This document shows positions 1-13,041 of a stretch of DNA of 64,000 bases, one piece after another. Origin of the DNA: Hyphomicrobium sp. (GTDB lineage: Bacteria > Pseudomonadota > Alphaproteobacteria > Rhizobiales > Hyphomicrobiaceae). Below the pieces are notes generated by a model. That model did no database searches and was not told the DNA's origin. It worked only from the letters and a program-made list of their open reading frames with translations. The stretch's first letter is position 1. The number at the start of each line of letters is the position of its first letter. A program made the position numbers and the translations under genes. The DNA lies in the NCBI GenBank assembly GCA_030148725.1, contig JASBSU010000009.1:165507-229506 (forward strand). The letters run 5' to 3'.

Positions 1-158
1 CATTCGCGGATGAAACTGCGATCGTAGCTGCGGTTGACCTCGCCTGGACCTTCGCCGACAGGCCCGAACCGCAGAAAATCCTGCGCGAAGCTCGGTGCTC
101 CGCCAGCCACGACCATGACTGCCACTGCCGTGGCAACGGCCGCCCATTTCCCCCGCAT
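1..158 (-). CDS. Exported protein, N-terminal fragment cut by window edge
   Basis: Reading leftward from an ATG at 158 (a GTG directly before it is in frame), about 52 codons are open up to the window edge. The product begins MRGKWAAVATAVAVMVVAGG and continues APSFAQDFLRFGP, a typical Sec signal peptide with likely cleavage after SFA. A GGAGGG ribosome-binding site lies a few bases upstream. The mature part visible is too short to assign a family. Start and signal peptide are seen; function is unknown. Confidence 0.6.
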   Translation of the reverse strand, partial: MRGKWAAVATAVAVMVVAGGAPSFAQDFLRFGPVGEGPGEVNRSYDRSFIRE

Positions 159-311
159 CACGTCAGCCCTCCCGTCTTGCGCAACGGTTATCGACGTCTG
201 GCGCCCCGCGCACCCCAAGGCTCGGACACTTCGAGGTTATTCGCAGATCGTAGAAAATCGAAGGTAAGCCGGAGGCTACCCCTAACGCAAGCGGGCTTGG
301 ACTGCGTTCAA

Positions 312-347
312 ACGCAAAGAAGAGCCGCGGCATTGCCACGGCTCTTC
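312..347 (-). terminator. Rho-independent terminator after ldtR
   Basis: An 11-bp stem (320-330 with 336-346, one G-U-type mismatch) with a 5-base loop is followed on the minus strand by a T-rich run. It lies just beyond the stop of the MarR-family gene and probably ends that transcript. Confidence 0.7.
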
Positions 348-375
348 CATTGGGGCTGCAGTGAAATCTTTGAGA

Positions 376-885
376 TCAGAGGCGATAGCGGATCTGATCC
401 GACCAGAAGCGCTCCAGACGAACCAGCGCCTTGTTGAGATTGCGGAAGTCGTCCTCGGAAACCTCTCCGACGGTTTCCACGGAGCCGAGCTGGCGCTGAT
501 AGAGCTTCTGCACGACCTCGCAAGCTTCCTTGCCCTTTTCGGTCAGGCTGACGCGCACGCTGCGGCGGTCGGTCTCCGAACGCTTGTAGTGAAGGTAGCC
601 CATGTCGACGAGCTTCTTCAGATTGTAGGACACATTCGAGCCGAGATAGTAGCCGCGCGTCTTGAGCTCGCCGGCCGTCAGCTCGCTTTCACCGATGTTG
701 TACAGCAACAGCGCCTGCACGCTATTGAGGTCCGCACCGCCAAGACGATCGAACTCGTCCTTGATCACGTCGAGCAGCAGCCGATGCAGCCGTTCGACGA
801 GACGCAGAGCCTGCAAATATTCGGACCGGAAACTGTCGGTTTGAACTGGCGCACGATGGCGCGCCACATCGAGCGCAACACTCAT
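376..885 (-). CDS. ldtR: MarR-family transcriptional regulator, LdtR type
   Basis: A 169-residue winged-helix protein. The central part (about 55-130) has the MarR fold: a recognition-helix region ending SNVSYNLKKLVDMGYL, then the wing KRSETDRRSVRVSLTEKG. N- and C-terminal helices would form the dimer. The sequence matches the LdtR group of Hyphomicrobiales, which controls an L,D-transpeptidase and osmotic tolerance in Liberibacter; that role is carried over from the family. The gene stands alone, with an AT-rich promoter region and an inverted repeat upstream and a terminator downstream. The assignment to LdtR rests on overall resemblance; MarR membership is certain. Confidence 0.82.
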   Translation of the reverse strand: MSVALDVARHRAPVQTDSFRSEYLQALRLVERLHRLLLDVIKDEFDRLGGADLNSVQALLLYNIGESELTAGELKTRGYYLGSNVSYNLKKLVDMGYLHYKRSETDRRSVRVSLTEKGKEACEVVQKLYQRQLGSVETVGEVSEDDFRNLNKALVRLERFWSDQIRYRL

Positions 886-935
886 AACTGCCTCATACTG
901 TTTGACGCCATCCCGGTGCGTTTTTTATTTCCGGG

Positions 936-958
936 TTATGCCAACAGGTAAGGCATAA
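936..958. promoter_or_regulatory. Inverted repeat upstream of ldtR, possible operator
   Basis: TTATGCC (936-942) and GGCATAA (952-958) form a perfect 7-bp inverted repeat with a 9-base spacer, 50-70 bases before the ldtR start and inside its AT-rich upstream region. MarR proteins often bind such repeats in their own promoters. Autoregulation is inferred. Confidence 0.35.
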
Positions 959-1059
959 AACTAAAAGTCACCTAAATCCGTATAGTAAAAGAATAGTGAC
1001 GGGGGTTCGCTGGAACGCTTTGTTTATCGTGACTTAGCGCTTGTACTCATATTGCGCAC

Positions 1060-2187
1060 TCAAACGCGCGCTGCTTGCATCTCCGGTCGGGTGGGTAAAA
1101 TGAGATCGTCTGCACCGAGCGGCGCGAAGTAGTCCTCGACCATCGCCGGCGTCACTTCCACGATTGTCGCCGGCCGCCATTTCGGCGCCCCGTCCTTGTC
1201 GATCAGGGCAGCGCGCACACCCTCATAGAAATCGTGGCCATCGAGGAAGCGACACGCGAGTCGGTAGTCGACCGTAAGCGTCTGACGCAGATCGAGCGCG
1301 CGCGCCTCGCGGATATGCCGATGCGTGACTTTCAGCGAGAGCGGAGAGCGCGATGTCAGATCGGCGACCACCGCCTGCGCCCATACGCGACCCGAACCCG
1401 TGATGCCATTGAGACGACCGATGATCTCCTCGACACTTCCTGCCGAGAAGCAGTTCTCGATGACCGCAGCATATCGGTCGAGCTCACCCGGTCCCGGATC
1501 GACATGGCGATCGTCGAGAACCGTATCGACCGGCCAGGTATCGATCAGCGCGGCCTTGATCTCCTCGAAGCGCGCCGCCGGAATGCAATGCGTCAACAGG
1601 CCGAGCGCATAAGCGTCCGCACGACCAATCGACCGCCCCGTGAGACCGAGGTACATGCCAATCGAATGCGGCAGGCGTGAAAGCGACCACGCAACGCCGA
1701 CGTCGGGAAACAGTCCGATAGCGGTCTCAGGCATCGCGAACTTGTAGCGTTCTCCACCGACACGGTGCGTGCCGAAAAGGCTTATGCCGACGCCCGAGCC
1801 CATCACCGCGCCGTCGATCAGCGAGATGGTCGGCTTCGAGAAGCACTCGTGCAGCCAGTTGAGCGCGTATTCGTCCTTGAGAGCTTTACGGGCTCGCGGA
1901 CGGTCCTCGCGCCCCCAACCCACGATCTCCCGCACGTCGCCGCCCGCCGAGAACGCCTTCTCGCTCGCCGACTGTATGACCACGCAGTAGATTTGCGGAT
2001 CGCGCGCAAAGCTGGGATACGCCGCCGCCAGCTTGGCGCGCATCGCTGTTGTCAGCGCATTGAGTGCCCGTGGCCGATTGAGCGTGATGATCGCGCAAGA
2101 ACCCTTCGGCTCGATCACAAGCTCGTCGACCGGTCGCTCCGCCGAGCCATCCGCTTGCATCTGCGCCATGTTCGTCACGTGTTGCAC
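1060..2187 (-). CDS. 3-hydroxyisobutyryl-CoA hydrolase (enoyl-CoA hydratase/isomerase family)
   Basis: Crotonase-fold protein of the ECH_2 branch, which hydrolyses 3-hydroxyisobutyryl-CoA in valine breakdown. Visible signatures are TLNRPRALNALT near the N-terminus, the oxyanion-hole segment AFSAGGDVREI, GAVMGSGVGISLFGTHRV, and the family-specific PETAIGLFPDVG holding the catalytic acidic residues. About 375 residues, close to the usual 350-370. GTG at 2187 has GGAG at good spacing; ATG at 2169 and a far-upstream GTG at 2253 are alternatives, and conserved sequence begins only after all of them. It is monocistronic and divergent from the extensin-like gene. A broader acyl-CoA hydratase role cannot be excluded. 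Confidence 0.85.
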   Translation of the reverse strand: MQHVTNMAQMQADGSAERPVDELVIEPKGSCAIITLNRPRALNALTTAMRAKLAAAYPSFARDPQIYCVVIQSASEKAFSAGGDVREIVGWGREDRPRARKALKDEYALNWLHECFSKPTISLIDGAVMGSGVGISLFGTHRVGGERYKFAMPETAIGLFPDVGVAWSLSRLPHSIGMYLGLTGRSIGRADAYALGLLTHCIPAARFEEIKAALIDTWPVDTVLDDRHVDPGPGELDRYAAVIENCFSAGSVEEIIGRLNGITGSGRVWAQAVVADLTSRSPLSLKVTHRHIREARALDLRQTLTVDYRLACRFLDGHDFYEGVRAALIDKDGAPKWRPATIVEVTPAMVEDYFAPLGADDLILPTRPEMQAARV

Positions 2188-2347
2188 AACTTTCTGCTCC
2201 GGCCGCCGGTTGTGGCAGCGCTCATCATCAATCGGACTGAATCCCCTATACACTGAGGCCGATTAGGAAGAAACTTGCACGGTTGATTCGCCAATCCTGG
2301 CCGAAAGATACCCGTGCCCACACCCGCAAAAGGTGGAGACGCGAACG

Positions 2348-3439
2348 ATGCTGCGATTCGGAGTTGGCTTGGCGATTGCGCTCACGGCGCTCAACTGCAC
2401 GGCAGCCGTCGCAAAGCAGAGCGCCAAGCCTGCCGACAAAGCGCAACCTGAAGCTGCGCCACCAGCACCCGACCGCAAAAACCCAGAAGCGGCAACCAAG
2501 ACCCCGCCGCCTCCGCCAGACGTCTGGGCCCCTGCCGAGATCGCCGCGGCCAAAGCGCAATGCGCCGCTGCCCTGAAGGGCCTCAACGTTCTCGTCAGCT
2601 ACGAGGAGCCCATAAAGGATGGCGAGTGTGGCACGCCCGCGCCGATCCGCCTCGTGAAGCTAGACAACGTCACATTCCAGCCGGCAGCGCTTATCAACTG
2701 CGGCATGCTCGCCCCGCTGCACACTTGGATCACGCGCGACCTGCAGCCGCTCGCCCGCCGCAAGCTCAGCGCCAAAATCACCACAATCGAAGTCATGAGC
2801 GACTACTCCTGCCGCACCGCGTTTGGTCGCGTCGGCAAAAAGCTCAGCCAGCACGCCTATGTGGATGCGCTGGATATCCGTGGCTTCGTCACCGACAAAA
2901 ACCAGCAGGTCATGGTCCTAGAGAGTTGGGGCGCCACCGACCGAGACATCGCCGCGGCCAAGCTGCGCGAGGAAAGAATAGTCCAAGCCGCGCAAGCGGC
3001 CGCTGCCGCGCATGCTCCCACCGAGGCAACCCGCGCCGAGGCCCCCCCCGCTGGCAAGCAGGCTGCTGCGAATGGAAAGGCACGCACCAAACACGCTCAG
3101 GCCGACGTAGACGTCGTCACGGCCATTCTCCCTGGCGCCAGCAAACGCCAACAGGTCGCCGCCCGCTTAGGCGGCCCTCCTGACAAGATTCCGGCAGCCG
3201 ATAAGCCTAAGCTGAAGCCCACCGTAATGGGCGACCAGAAAATCCCCCAGCTGAGCCGCGCCGCACTTGCCGCCCTCGCCAAGCCGACCGACACCCCCAG
3301 CGCGCTTTTCCTGCGTGAGGCCCACGCCTCCGCATGCCGCATCTTCGGCACCACGCTTGGCCCAGAGGCCAACGAGATGCATCGCAACCACTTCCACGTC
3401 GACATGGCCGAGCGCAAAATCAAGAAGATCTGCGACTGA
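2348..3439 (+). CDS. Extensin-like C-terminal domain protein, exported
   Basis: About 363 residues. The ATG at 2348 has GGAG nine bases upstream and opens a clear signal peptide (MLRFGVGLAIALTALNCTAA). A Pro/Ala/Lys-rich segment follows, then the extensin-like domain found in alphaproteobacterial envelope proteins: CGMLAPLHTWITRDL, SDYSCRT, HAYVDALDIRGF and, near the end, MHRNHFHVDMA. The spaced His/Asp residues resemble metal ligands of M15-type peptidases; that comparison is from family knowledge. Between the two halves sits an insert of roughly 100 residues rich in Ala, Lys and Pro, longer than in compact members. Probably a periplasmic cell-wall protein; substrate unknown. Confidence 0.8.
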   Translation: MLRFGVGLAIALTALNCTAAVAKQSAKPADKAQPEAAPPAPDRKNPEAATKTPPPPPDVWAPAEIAAAKAQCAAALKGLNVLVSYEEPIKDGECGTPAPIRLVKLDNVTFQPAALINCGMLAPLHTWITRDLQPLARRKLSAKITTIEVMSDYSCRTAFGRVGKKLSQHAYVDALDIRGFVTDKNQQVMVLESWGATDRDIAAAKLREERIVQAAQAAAAAHAPTEATRAEAPPAGKQAAANGKARTKHAQADVDVVTAILPGASKRQQVAARLGGPPDKIPAADKPKLKPTVMGDQKIPQLSRAALAALAKPTDTPSALFLREAHASACRIFGTTLGPEANEMHRNHFHVDMAERKIKKICD

Positions 3440-3492
3440 GGACTGGCCGTCTGATAGCCGTCCTCCTTGCAAAATGCGCTCTGTTGCGGTGA

Positions 3493-4605
<1,113 letters not shown>

Positions 4606-4611
4606 ACTGCA

Positions 4612-4642
4612 AACGCTTCGGACCGCGAAAGTCCGAAGCGTT
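4612..4642. terminator. Bidirectional terminator between hemB and lanM
   Basis: A perfect 12-bp stem (4612-4623 with 4631-4642) and a 7-base loop lie between the convergent ends of hemB and lanM. The minus-strand copy is followed by a T-containing stretch, so it fits lanM best, but it can serve both genes. Confidence 0.8.
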
Positions 4643-4664
4643 CATCGTCGTTCATGGCGTCGGC

Positions 4665-5075
4665 TTAGACCAGCTTCAGGAAGTCCTGGCCCTTCTTGGA
4701 CTGCAGCTCCGCTTTGTCGAGCGTGCCGTCGTTATCCGGATCGGCGGCCTTGAAGTCCTTTTCGACGATGGCCGTGTACTCGTTGAGATCGAGCGTACCG
4801 TCGTTGTCGGGATCCGCCTTCTTGATCTGCGACTTGCTGAGCTTGCCCTTCAGCTCCTTCGCATCGAGGGTGCCGTCGTTGTCCTTGTCGAGGCGCTTGA
4901 ATTCCGTGGCCGCAGCCGCCTTGGCTTCCTTGATGTCAACGGTGCCGTCATTATCCGGATCGAGCGTCTTCATCAGCGCGTCATCGACCTTGATCTTTGC
5001 GGCCGCCGGCGGCGCGAAAGCCAATGAGCCGGCGCCGAGCAGCAGGCCGAGCGAAAGCACAAACTTTGCAAGCAT
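4665..5075 (-). CDS. lanM: Lanmodulin: periplasmic lanthanide-binding EF-hand protein
   Basis: 136 residues with a signal peptide (MLAKFVLSLGLLLGAGSLAF, cleavage near APPAAA) and four EF-hand loops at about 39-50, 63-74, 88-99 and 112-123: DPDNDGTVDIKE, DKDNDGTLDAKE, DPDNDGTLDLNE and DPDNDGTLDKAE. Three lanmodulin hallmarks are seen: Pro at loop position 2 (three of four loops), Asp at loop position 9 (all four), and only 12-13 residues between neighbouring loops. From memory, the Methylorubrum extorquens protein aligns almost end to end. Here loop 2 has Lys for Pro, and loop 4 starts with Asp rather than Asn. It presumably binds rare-earth ions in the periplasm. ATG 5075 has GGAG upstream. 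Confidence 0.88.
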   Translation of the reverse strand: MLAKFVLSLGLLLGAGSLAFAPPAAAKIKVDDALMKTLDPDNDGTVDIKEAKAAAATEFKRLDKDNDGTLDAKELKGKLSKSQIKKADPDNDGTLDLNEYTAIVEKDFKAADPDNDGTLDKAELQSKKGQDFLKLV

Positions 5076-5254
5076 AGGCAATTCTCCGTTCCGTTTTTTC
5101 CTTGAGCATGCCCAGGGAGATACGCCGCGCATGGCGCAGCATCCACAGCAACAGCGAGTGGCGGTAAGCGCGCCATGACGCCCACCCCCGCGAAACGGAG
5201 AAAACTTGAGCAAAAGAGGATGCAGCGGACGGAGTTGGCGTCCCGGTCAGGACG

Positions 5255-5776
5255 TTAGCGGCGGACCCTGCGGCGAGGCGCGAACGGATCTTCTTCCTGC
5301 ACCGGAGCCTCACCCGTGGCCGCAGCAGCGCCAGGGTCCTCGCCCGAAGGGGCACGCTGAGCGATGCCGCCCTTCGGCTTTTGGCAGTCCGTCAGCCAGA
5401 CGTCGAAAACCGGATGCTCGACGGCATTGAGACCGGGACTCTCGGCAAACATCCACCCGGTGAAGATGCGCTTCTCCTGTCCGTCGAGTTGTACCTCATC
5501 CACTTCCACGAACGAACTCGTCTTCGGCTGCTCCTCGGGCGGACGCGAATAGCAGACGCGCGGCGTCACCTTCAGCGCCCCAAACTGCACGGTGTTGTTG
5601 AGAGGAACCTCGAACTTCGAGGTGCGCGCCGTCACCTTGTCGAGCGCCGAGAACACCGCAACGCCGTTCTCGATGCGATCGGCATACGCCTCAGCCGCAA
5701 AGCACACCGCGACGCCGCTCGCGATCGCCATGATTCGGCAGCTTCGCCCAAACGCGCTCACAACGCTCTCGATCAT
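5255..5776 (-). CDS. DUF2155 domain protein, exported
   Basis: 173 residues. The N-terminus is a long signal peptide ending near AEAYA. The body shows the DUF2155 pattern: a start around ATFSALDKVTARTSKFEVPL-like sequence, FGALKVTPRVCYSRPPEE, then RIFTGWMFAESPGLNAVEHPVFDVWLTDC. The tail is Pro/Arg-rich. The family is alphaproteobacterial, of unknown biochemical function, and is often next to the complex I subunit NDUFA12, as here (103 bases apart, same strand). The start at 5776 is preceded by GAGG; an internal Met at residue 16 is possible but would weaken the signal peptide. Confidence 0.83.
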   Translation of the reverse strand: MIESVVSAFGRSCRIMAIASGVAVCFAAEAYADRIENGVAVFSALDKVTARTSKFEVPLNNTVQFGALKVTPRVCYSRPPEEQPKTSSFVEVDEVQLDGQEKRIFTGWMFAESPGLNAVEHPVFDVWLTDCQKPKGGIAQRAPSGEDPGAAAATGEAPVQEEDPFAPRRRVRR

Positions 5777-5879
5777 TCTGTCGGCCTACCTCGCGGCCCG
5801 GCGACACCGGGCCGAGCCACTCCCTGAGCCTCGACTTGGGCCGAAATTGGGAGCCTTCCGAGCGCGAAAGTCCGCCCGA

Positions 5880-6281
5880 TCACGCCTCAGGACGCCAGGG
5901 CTTATAGTCGGCGGTGCCCTTCGGCCGCACGCCACGTCCGAGAATCGACCCCGGAGGGCGGTACGCGGTAGGCGTGCCGGTCTGATTCATGAGATGCGGA
6001 CGCTGCCAGGGCCGCGAGGCATAGTTCTCCTCGGTCGGCGGCGTATCGACGGTATAGTGCAGCCAGCCATACCAGCCCGCCGGCACCTTCGAAGCCTCCG
6101 CAAAATCGGTGTACGTGACCCAGCGGCGCGGACGCCCCAGCGGCCCGACACCCTTCTTCTGCTCATAGTACCTGTTGCCGAACTCGTCCTTGCCGACGAG
6201 GCGCCCCTGACGCCAGATCGTCACCCGAGTGCCCCAGGTGTTGCCGCCCCACCAGCAGAAAAGCTCGCTGAAAAGTCCCAT
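5880..6281 (-). CDS. NADH:ubiquinone oxidoreductase accessory subunit NDUFA12-like
   Basis: 133 residues, beginning MGLFSELFCWWGGNTWGTRV, with GKDEFGNRYYEQKKG, RRWVTYTDFAEASKVPAGWYG and HLMNQTGTPTAYRPPGS. These match the NDUFA12/B17.2 accessory subunit of complex I, shared by alphaproteobacteria and mitochondria, which sits at the matrix/cytoplasmic arm and helps late assembly. ATG 6281 follows AGGA; the frame stays open upstream, but that part is not conserved. Probably in one transcription unit with the DUF2155 gene. Confidence 0.9.
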   Translation of the reverse strand: MGLFSELFCWWGGNTWGTRVTIWRQGRLVGKDEFGNRYYEQKKGVGPLGRPRRWVTYTDFAEASKVPAGWYGWLHYTVDTPPTEENYASRPWQRPHLMNQTGTPTAYRPPGSILGRGVRPKGTADYKPWRPEA

Positions 6282-6790
6282 CGTCCTGCCCGCCGTTTTC
6301 GCTGCCGCAACATCGCCGATCTGGCGCTGCGGGGCAATTGCTTCACCTCTACCGGAAAGCGCGGCAGATGCGCCACACCCACCCCCGAGGAATCGCCATA
6401 CGCTGACCGAACTCGGTACCGCGGGGGCTTGATTTCGCAGAACCCCGCGGAGGCCCGCCAAATCCGGCGTTTCAGGCTGAAGCCGTACCGATCCCCTCAC
6501 AGGAAATCCACGGCCTTACCGACAGTTATCCAACCGATATCTACATCTAGTATGCGTGCGACCGGCAACATACAAACCCTTTGGCGTCTCGTCTCGAATC
6601 GGACAACTTGAGTCCAACGCGGCGAGAAAACGGCAGACACCCTGCCGGTGTCTCGTTGCCCTCAGTACGGGTCCGTAGACCCAATCCAGACAACGCGTAG
6701 GTGGCAGGCGAAGGCGCTCGAAGCGCTTCCGCCGACGGCGAAGTTGCGCCTGCCGCCCGCGCAGCAGAGATGCCAAACGGGGGACGACTT
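6282..6790. other. Gene-free region between NDUFA12 and nrdJ: nrdJ leader
   Basis: 509 bases with no convincing gene. It holds the divergent promoters of the NDUFA12 gene and nrdJ. Three short hairpins lie in a row on the nrdJ side: GGAC/GTCC at 6601-6615, AGACACC/GGTGTCT at 6635-6653, and GGGTC/GACCC near 6667-6679. A single weak NrdR-box-like sequence is at 6538-6553. No cobalamin riboswitch core was recognised, although the downstream enzyme uses B12. Confidence 0.5.
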
Positions 6791-10552
<3,762 letters not shown>

Positions 10553-10563
10553 GAGAGGACAAC

Positions 10564-10794
10564 ATGACCAAGCTCGCTGACCTTGTACCGTTGTTCGAGA
10601 TGACCGCTGCCGAGCTTCGGCAGCGCCACTTCGACGAGTTGCTGGCTTCGCGCATCAACCCCTTCTCGGTGCGCGAGGCTTCCCCCGAGGACGCGGAGCG
10701 TGCTGACGACCGCGCGCGCCGCTATGACCGCGCGGCACGCCGTCATCAGCTCTGGATCACCCGGATGCTGCAATCGCGCTCTACGGGCGCGTAA
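10564..10794 (+). CDS. Small hypothetical protein downstream of nrdJ
   Basis: 76 residues (MTKLADLVPLFEMTAAELRQ...), charged and mostly helical by eye, with no signal peptide or membrane segment. It starts 11 bases after the nrdJ stop with AGAGGA at good spacing, so the two are almost certainly co-transcribed. No family recognised. A role linked to ribonucleotide reductase is only suggested by position. Confidence 0.7.
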   Translation: MTKLADLVPLFEMTAAELRQRHFDELLASRINPFSVREASPEDAERADDRARRYDRAARRHQLWITRMLQSRSTGA

Positions 10795-10808
10795 GGCGCA
10801 CACAATGA

Positions 10809-10836
10809 GGAAGTCGGCGGACACGCGCCGGCTTCC
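10809..10836 (+). terminator. Stem-loop after the nrdJ operon
   Basis: An 11-bp stem with one G-U pair (10809-10819 with 10826-10836) and a 6-base loop starts 15 bases beyond the small gene after nrdJ. It lacks a clear T-run, so it may be a transcript-end stabiliser rather than a full intrinsic terminator. Confidence 0.4.
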
Positions 10837-10958
10837 CGCGAACGCCCGGCGTCGTCTGCGAGCGCACGCGATGAGCTGGGGATGCCTGGGGGATAACCGG
10901 TGCACAATATTCAGAATCGCACCACCATCCCTCGGGGATGTTTCGCGCGGGGACCGCG

Positions 10959-11570
10959 ATGACGGACAATTCGATCGAGCGGCTCAATGCGCCGGCCAGC
11001 GTCTATCTGCTGGCCGAGCATCTCGATGCCGCCCTCGCCGCCGGCGAGGATTTGACCGGCGTACTCTTCATCTGGCCGGGAGCACCGCCGCGCGAGCCGG
11101 AAGCCATCGCCGAACTGCGTGCGGGACAGCGCGCCGCGATCGAGCGCATTCGCACCTTCGAACTTGCATTGATTTCGCGCGTCCTGAAGGGCCGCGATTG
11201 GGCAACCGAGGTCGCTGAGTCGGAGGAGCGTTTCGCCATGATGGCGCGGCTCTACCTCGCCGGCACCGCCGTATTGCTCGACGCTGTCGAAGAGTGTGCC
11301 GACATCAGCGCCGCCGACTTCGACTCCGGCAGCGGCCTGTTGGCTTATGTCCGCAGCCGCGGACTAATCGCTGCCGACGCGCCGGCATTGGTCGACAGCG
11401 CGCCGCTGATCGCCGGCGAGAACTTCCTCGTCGCGCGTCGCATCCCGCTCGGCCCGCTGATGGACCTCGCGGCGACCTTCCTCGACACGCTGGAAGCGGA
11501 ATACGACCTGTTCTTCAAATACGAAGACGGCGGTTCGGCTTTTGGCCTCCCCGCCGCCCTGTTGCGTTAA
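10959..11570 (+). CDS. Hypothetical protein, cytoplasmic
   Basis: 203 residues beginning MTDNSIERLNAPASVYLLAE. Rich in Ala, Leu, Asp and Glu, predominantly helical by eye, without signal peptide or membrane segment. ATG 10959 follows GGGGACC; another ATG at 10938 is possible. It lies convergent to the rlpA-like gene and may be read through from the nrdJ unit. No family recognised. Confidence 0.65.
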   Translation: MTDNSIERLNAPASVYLLAEHLDAALAAGEDLTGVLFIWPGAPPREPEAIAELRAGQRAAIERIRTFELALISRVLKGRDWATEVAESEERFAMMARLYLAGTAVLLDAVEECADISAADFDSGSGLLAYVRSRGLIAADAPALVDSAPLIAGENFLVARRIPLGPLMDLAATFLDTLEAEYDLFFKYEDGGSAFGLPAALLR

Positions 11571-11585
11571 GCGCTCAGCCGGACG

Positions 11586-12875
11586 TTAGAGCGGACGGAA
11601 GTTGTCCTGCATCGTCTGGCCAGCGCTGCGACCGCCGTCGCTGTGGCCGTACGAGGAATACCCCTCGGACTGATACGCGACCTTCGGCCGGTATTCACGG
11701 TCCTCGCGGTATCCGCGGCTGCGGCCCTCATAGCTCGCGACCTCACGATCGCGGCGCGACTTGCGGGACTTGCTGCTGGCGGTCTTCGTCGCCTTCCCAG
11801 CTTTCTCTGACTTCTCAGCCTTTTCGTTGGCCTGCTTCTTGGAAGGCTTGGCGCTGTCGTCGTAAGCCGCGGCGGCAAGCTTTGCCTTCGCAGCTTCCTT
11901 CTTGGCGACTTTCGCCTTCTTCGCCGGCGAGGTGATGCTCGACGTCTCGGTTTCAGCTGAAAGCTTCACGGCCCCGTCGATGACGCGATCCTCATCCCAG
12001 TGCGTCTGGTTCGCGGCGGCACTGCGCAGCGAGCGAGACTGCTGACCAGGTACGCGGTCGACATGGCTCTGCGTTGAGAAGCCGCCGAACGCGACGGGAG
12101 CCGTAGCTGCCGGAGCGTAGGCGATCGTCATCACGCGACCCATAGCCTGCGGGGCTTCCGCAACCAGCATGTTGCCGGCACCGACGCTTTGGCCCTTGAA
12201 CGCATTCGCAGTCGTAACCGGTGCGAACGGCGATCCGGTCGTCGCCTTGAACGCCAGCACGACGGCCATGCCCTGCTGTGCATCGGCGATGGTCGTGTAC
12301 TGGCCAATGTCTCCGGGAACGGGATCGTACTCGCGGTTCTTTTTGTAGCGAGCTTCCTCCGGTTCAGGCGCCTTGATCACCTTCACCTTGAGATTTGCAA
12401 CGCCGTCGCCCTCAAAGCCGAGCTTCTCAGCTGCCGCACGCGACAGATCGAGCGTGCGATTACCCCAGTAGGGGCCGGCATTGTTCACACGCACCACGAG
12501 TGCGCGCTTGTTCTTCGGGCTCCAGACCAGCAGCTGCGTGCCGTCCGGATAGACCGGGCTCGCAGTGTTGTCGGGGCGGTCCGGATGGAAGCGCTCGCCC
12601 GACGACGTGAGACCGCACGGATTATAACGATCTTTACTGCAGTCGTCGTAATGAGAGGCGGTAACGCTCTGCTCGACGCCAACCAGCGCCTGAGTTTCTT
12701 CGATCGTTTTAACGCGATGGCATTTGCCAACGAAACAATAGGTCTTGCCCGGCGTCTTCGCCTCGACTGGCGTCGACGTGGTCGCGGGAATGGCGATCGC
12801 GCCGATCGCGGAGGCGACCGTAGCGACTAACGCCAGGCGAACGCGCTTCGCCCAGGTGGATGCTGTCCACGCCAT
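11586..12875 (-). CDS. rlpA: RlpA-like double-psi beta-barrel protein, exported
   Basis: 429 residues. ATG 12875 follows GGGAG and leads into a signal sequence (about residues 10-40). The double-psi beta-barrel (about 70-170) shows the RlpA pattern ASHYDDCSKDRYNPCGLTSS, GERFHP and VVRVNNAGPYWGNRTLDLS, as in septal-ring lytic transglycosylases that cleave peptidoglycan lacking peptide stems. The usual D in GERFD is H here, and DRGPF is NAGPY, so enzymatic activity is uncertain. There is no SPOR domain; the C-terminal third is a Lys/Ala/Ser-rich low-complexity tail ending in Tyr/Arg/Ser-rich sequence. Cell-wall protein is safe; the enzyme name is tentative. Confidence 0.75.
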   Translation of the reverse strand: MAWTASTWAKRVRLALVATVASAIGAIAIPATTSTPVEAKTPGKTYCFVGKCHRVKTIEETQALVGVEQSVTASHYDDCSKDRYNPCGLTSSGERFHPDRPDNTASPVYPDGTQLLVWSPKNKRALVVRVNNAGPYWGNRTLDLSRAAAEKLGFEGDGVANLKVKVIKAPEPEEARYKKNREYDPVPGDIGQYTTIADAQQGMAVVLAFKATTGSPFAPVTTANAFKGQSVGAGNMLVAEAPQAMGRVMTIAYAPAATAPVAFGGFSTQSHVDRVPGQQSRSLRSAAANQTHWDEDRVIDGAVKLSAETETSSITSPAKKAKVAKKEAAKAKLAAAAYDDSAKPSKKQANEKAEKSEKAGKATKTASSKSRKSRRDREVASYEGRSRGYREDREYRPKVAYQSEGYSSYGHSDGGRSAGQTMQDNFRPL

Positions 12876-13041
12876 TACAGAACTCCCGTGTTGTTTCTTT
12901 TTGCGCCGCGAGAACGAAGGTGCTGGAAACTCGGTTCCGCATCCCTCTCCCCCCGGAGCGGCCTGCATGAAACAGCAGGAAGAGGAGATAACGCGGCAAA
13001 TCACTGCGCAATGACGCCGCTGCGACGCATGGCCGCGAATC

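Noticed and set aside
6538..6553. NrdR-box-like sequence upstream of nrdJ
   Set aside because: It matches the remembered consensus at only about 11 of 16 positions and has no partner box at the usual spacing, so it is not listed as a site.
6282..6790. Cobalamin riboswitch before the B12-dependent reductase
   Set aside because: Expected on biological grounds, but the conserved B12-box and core strands were not found in the leader.
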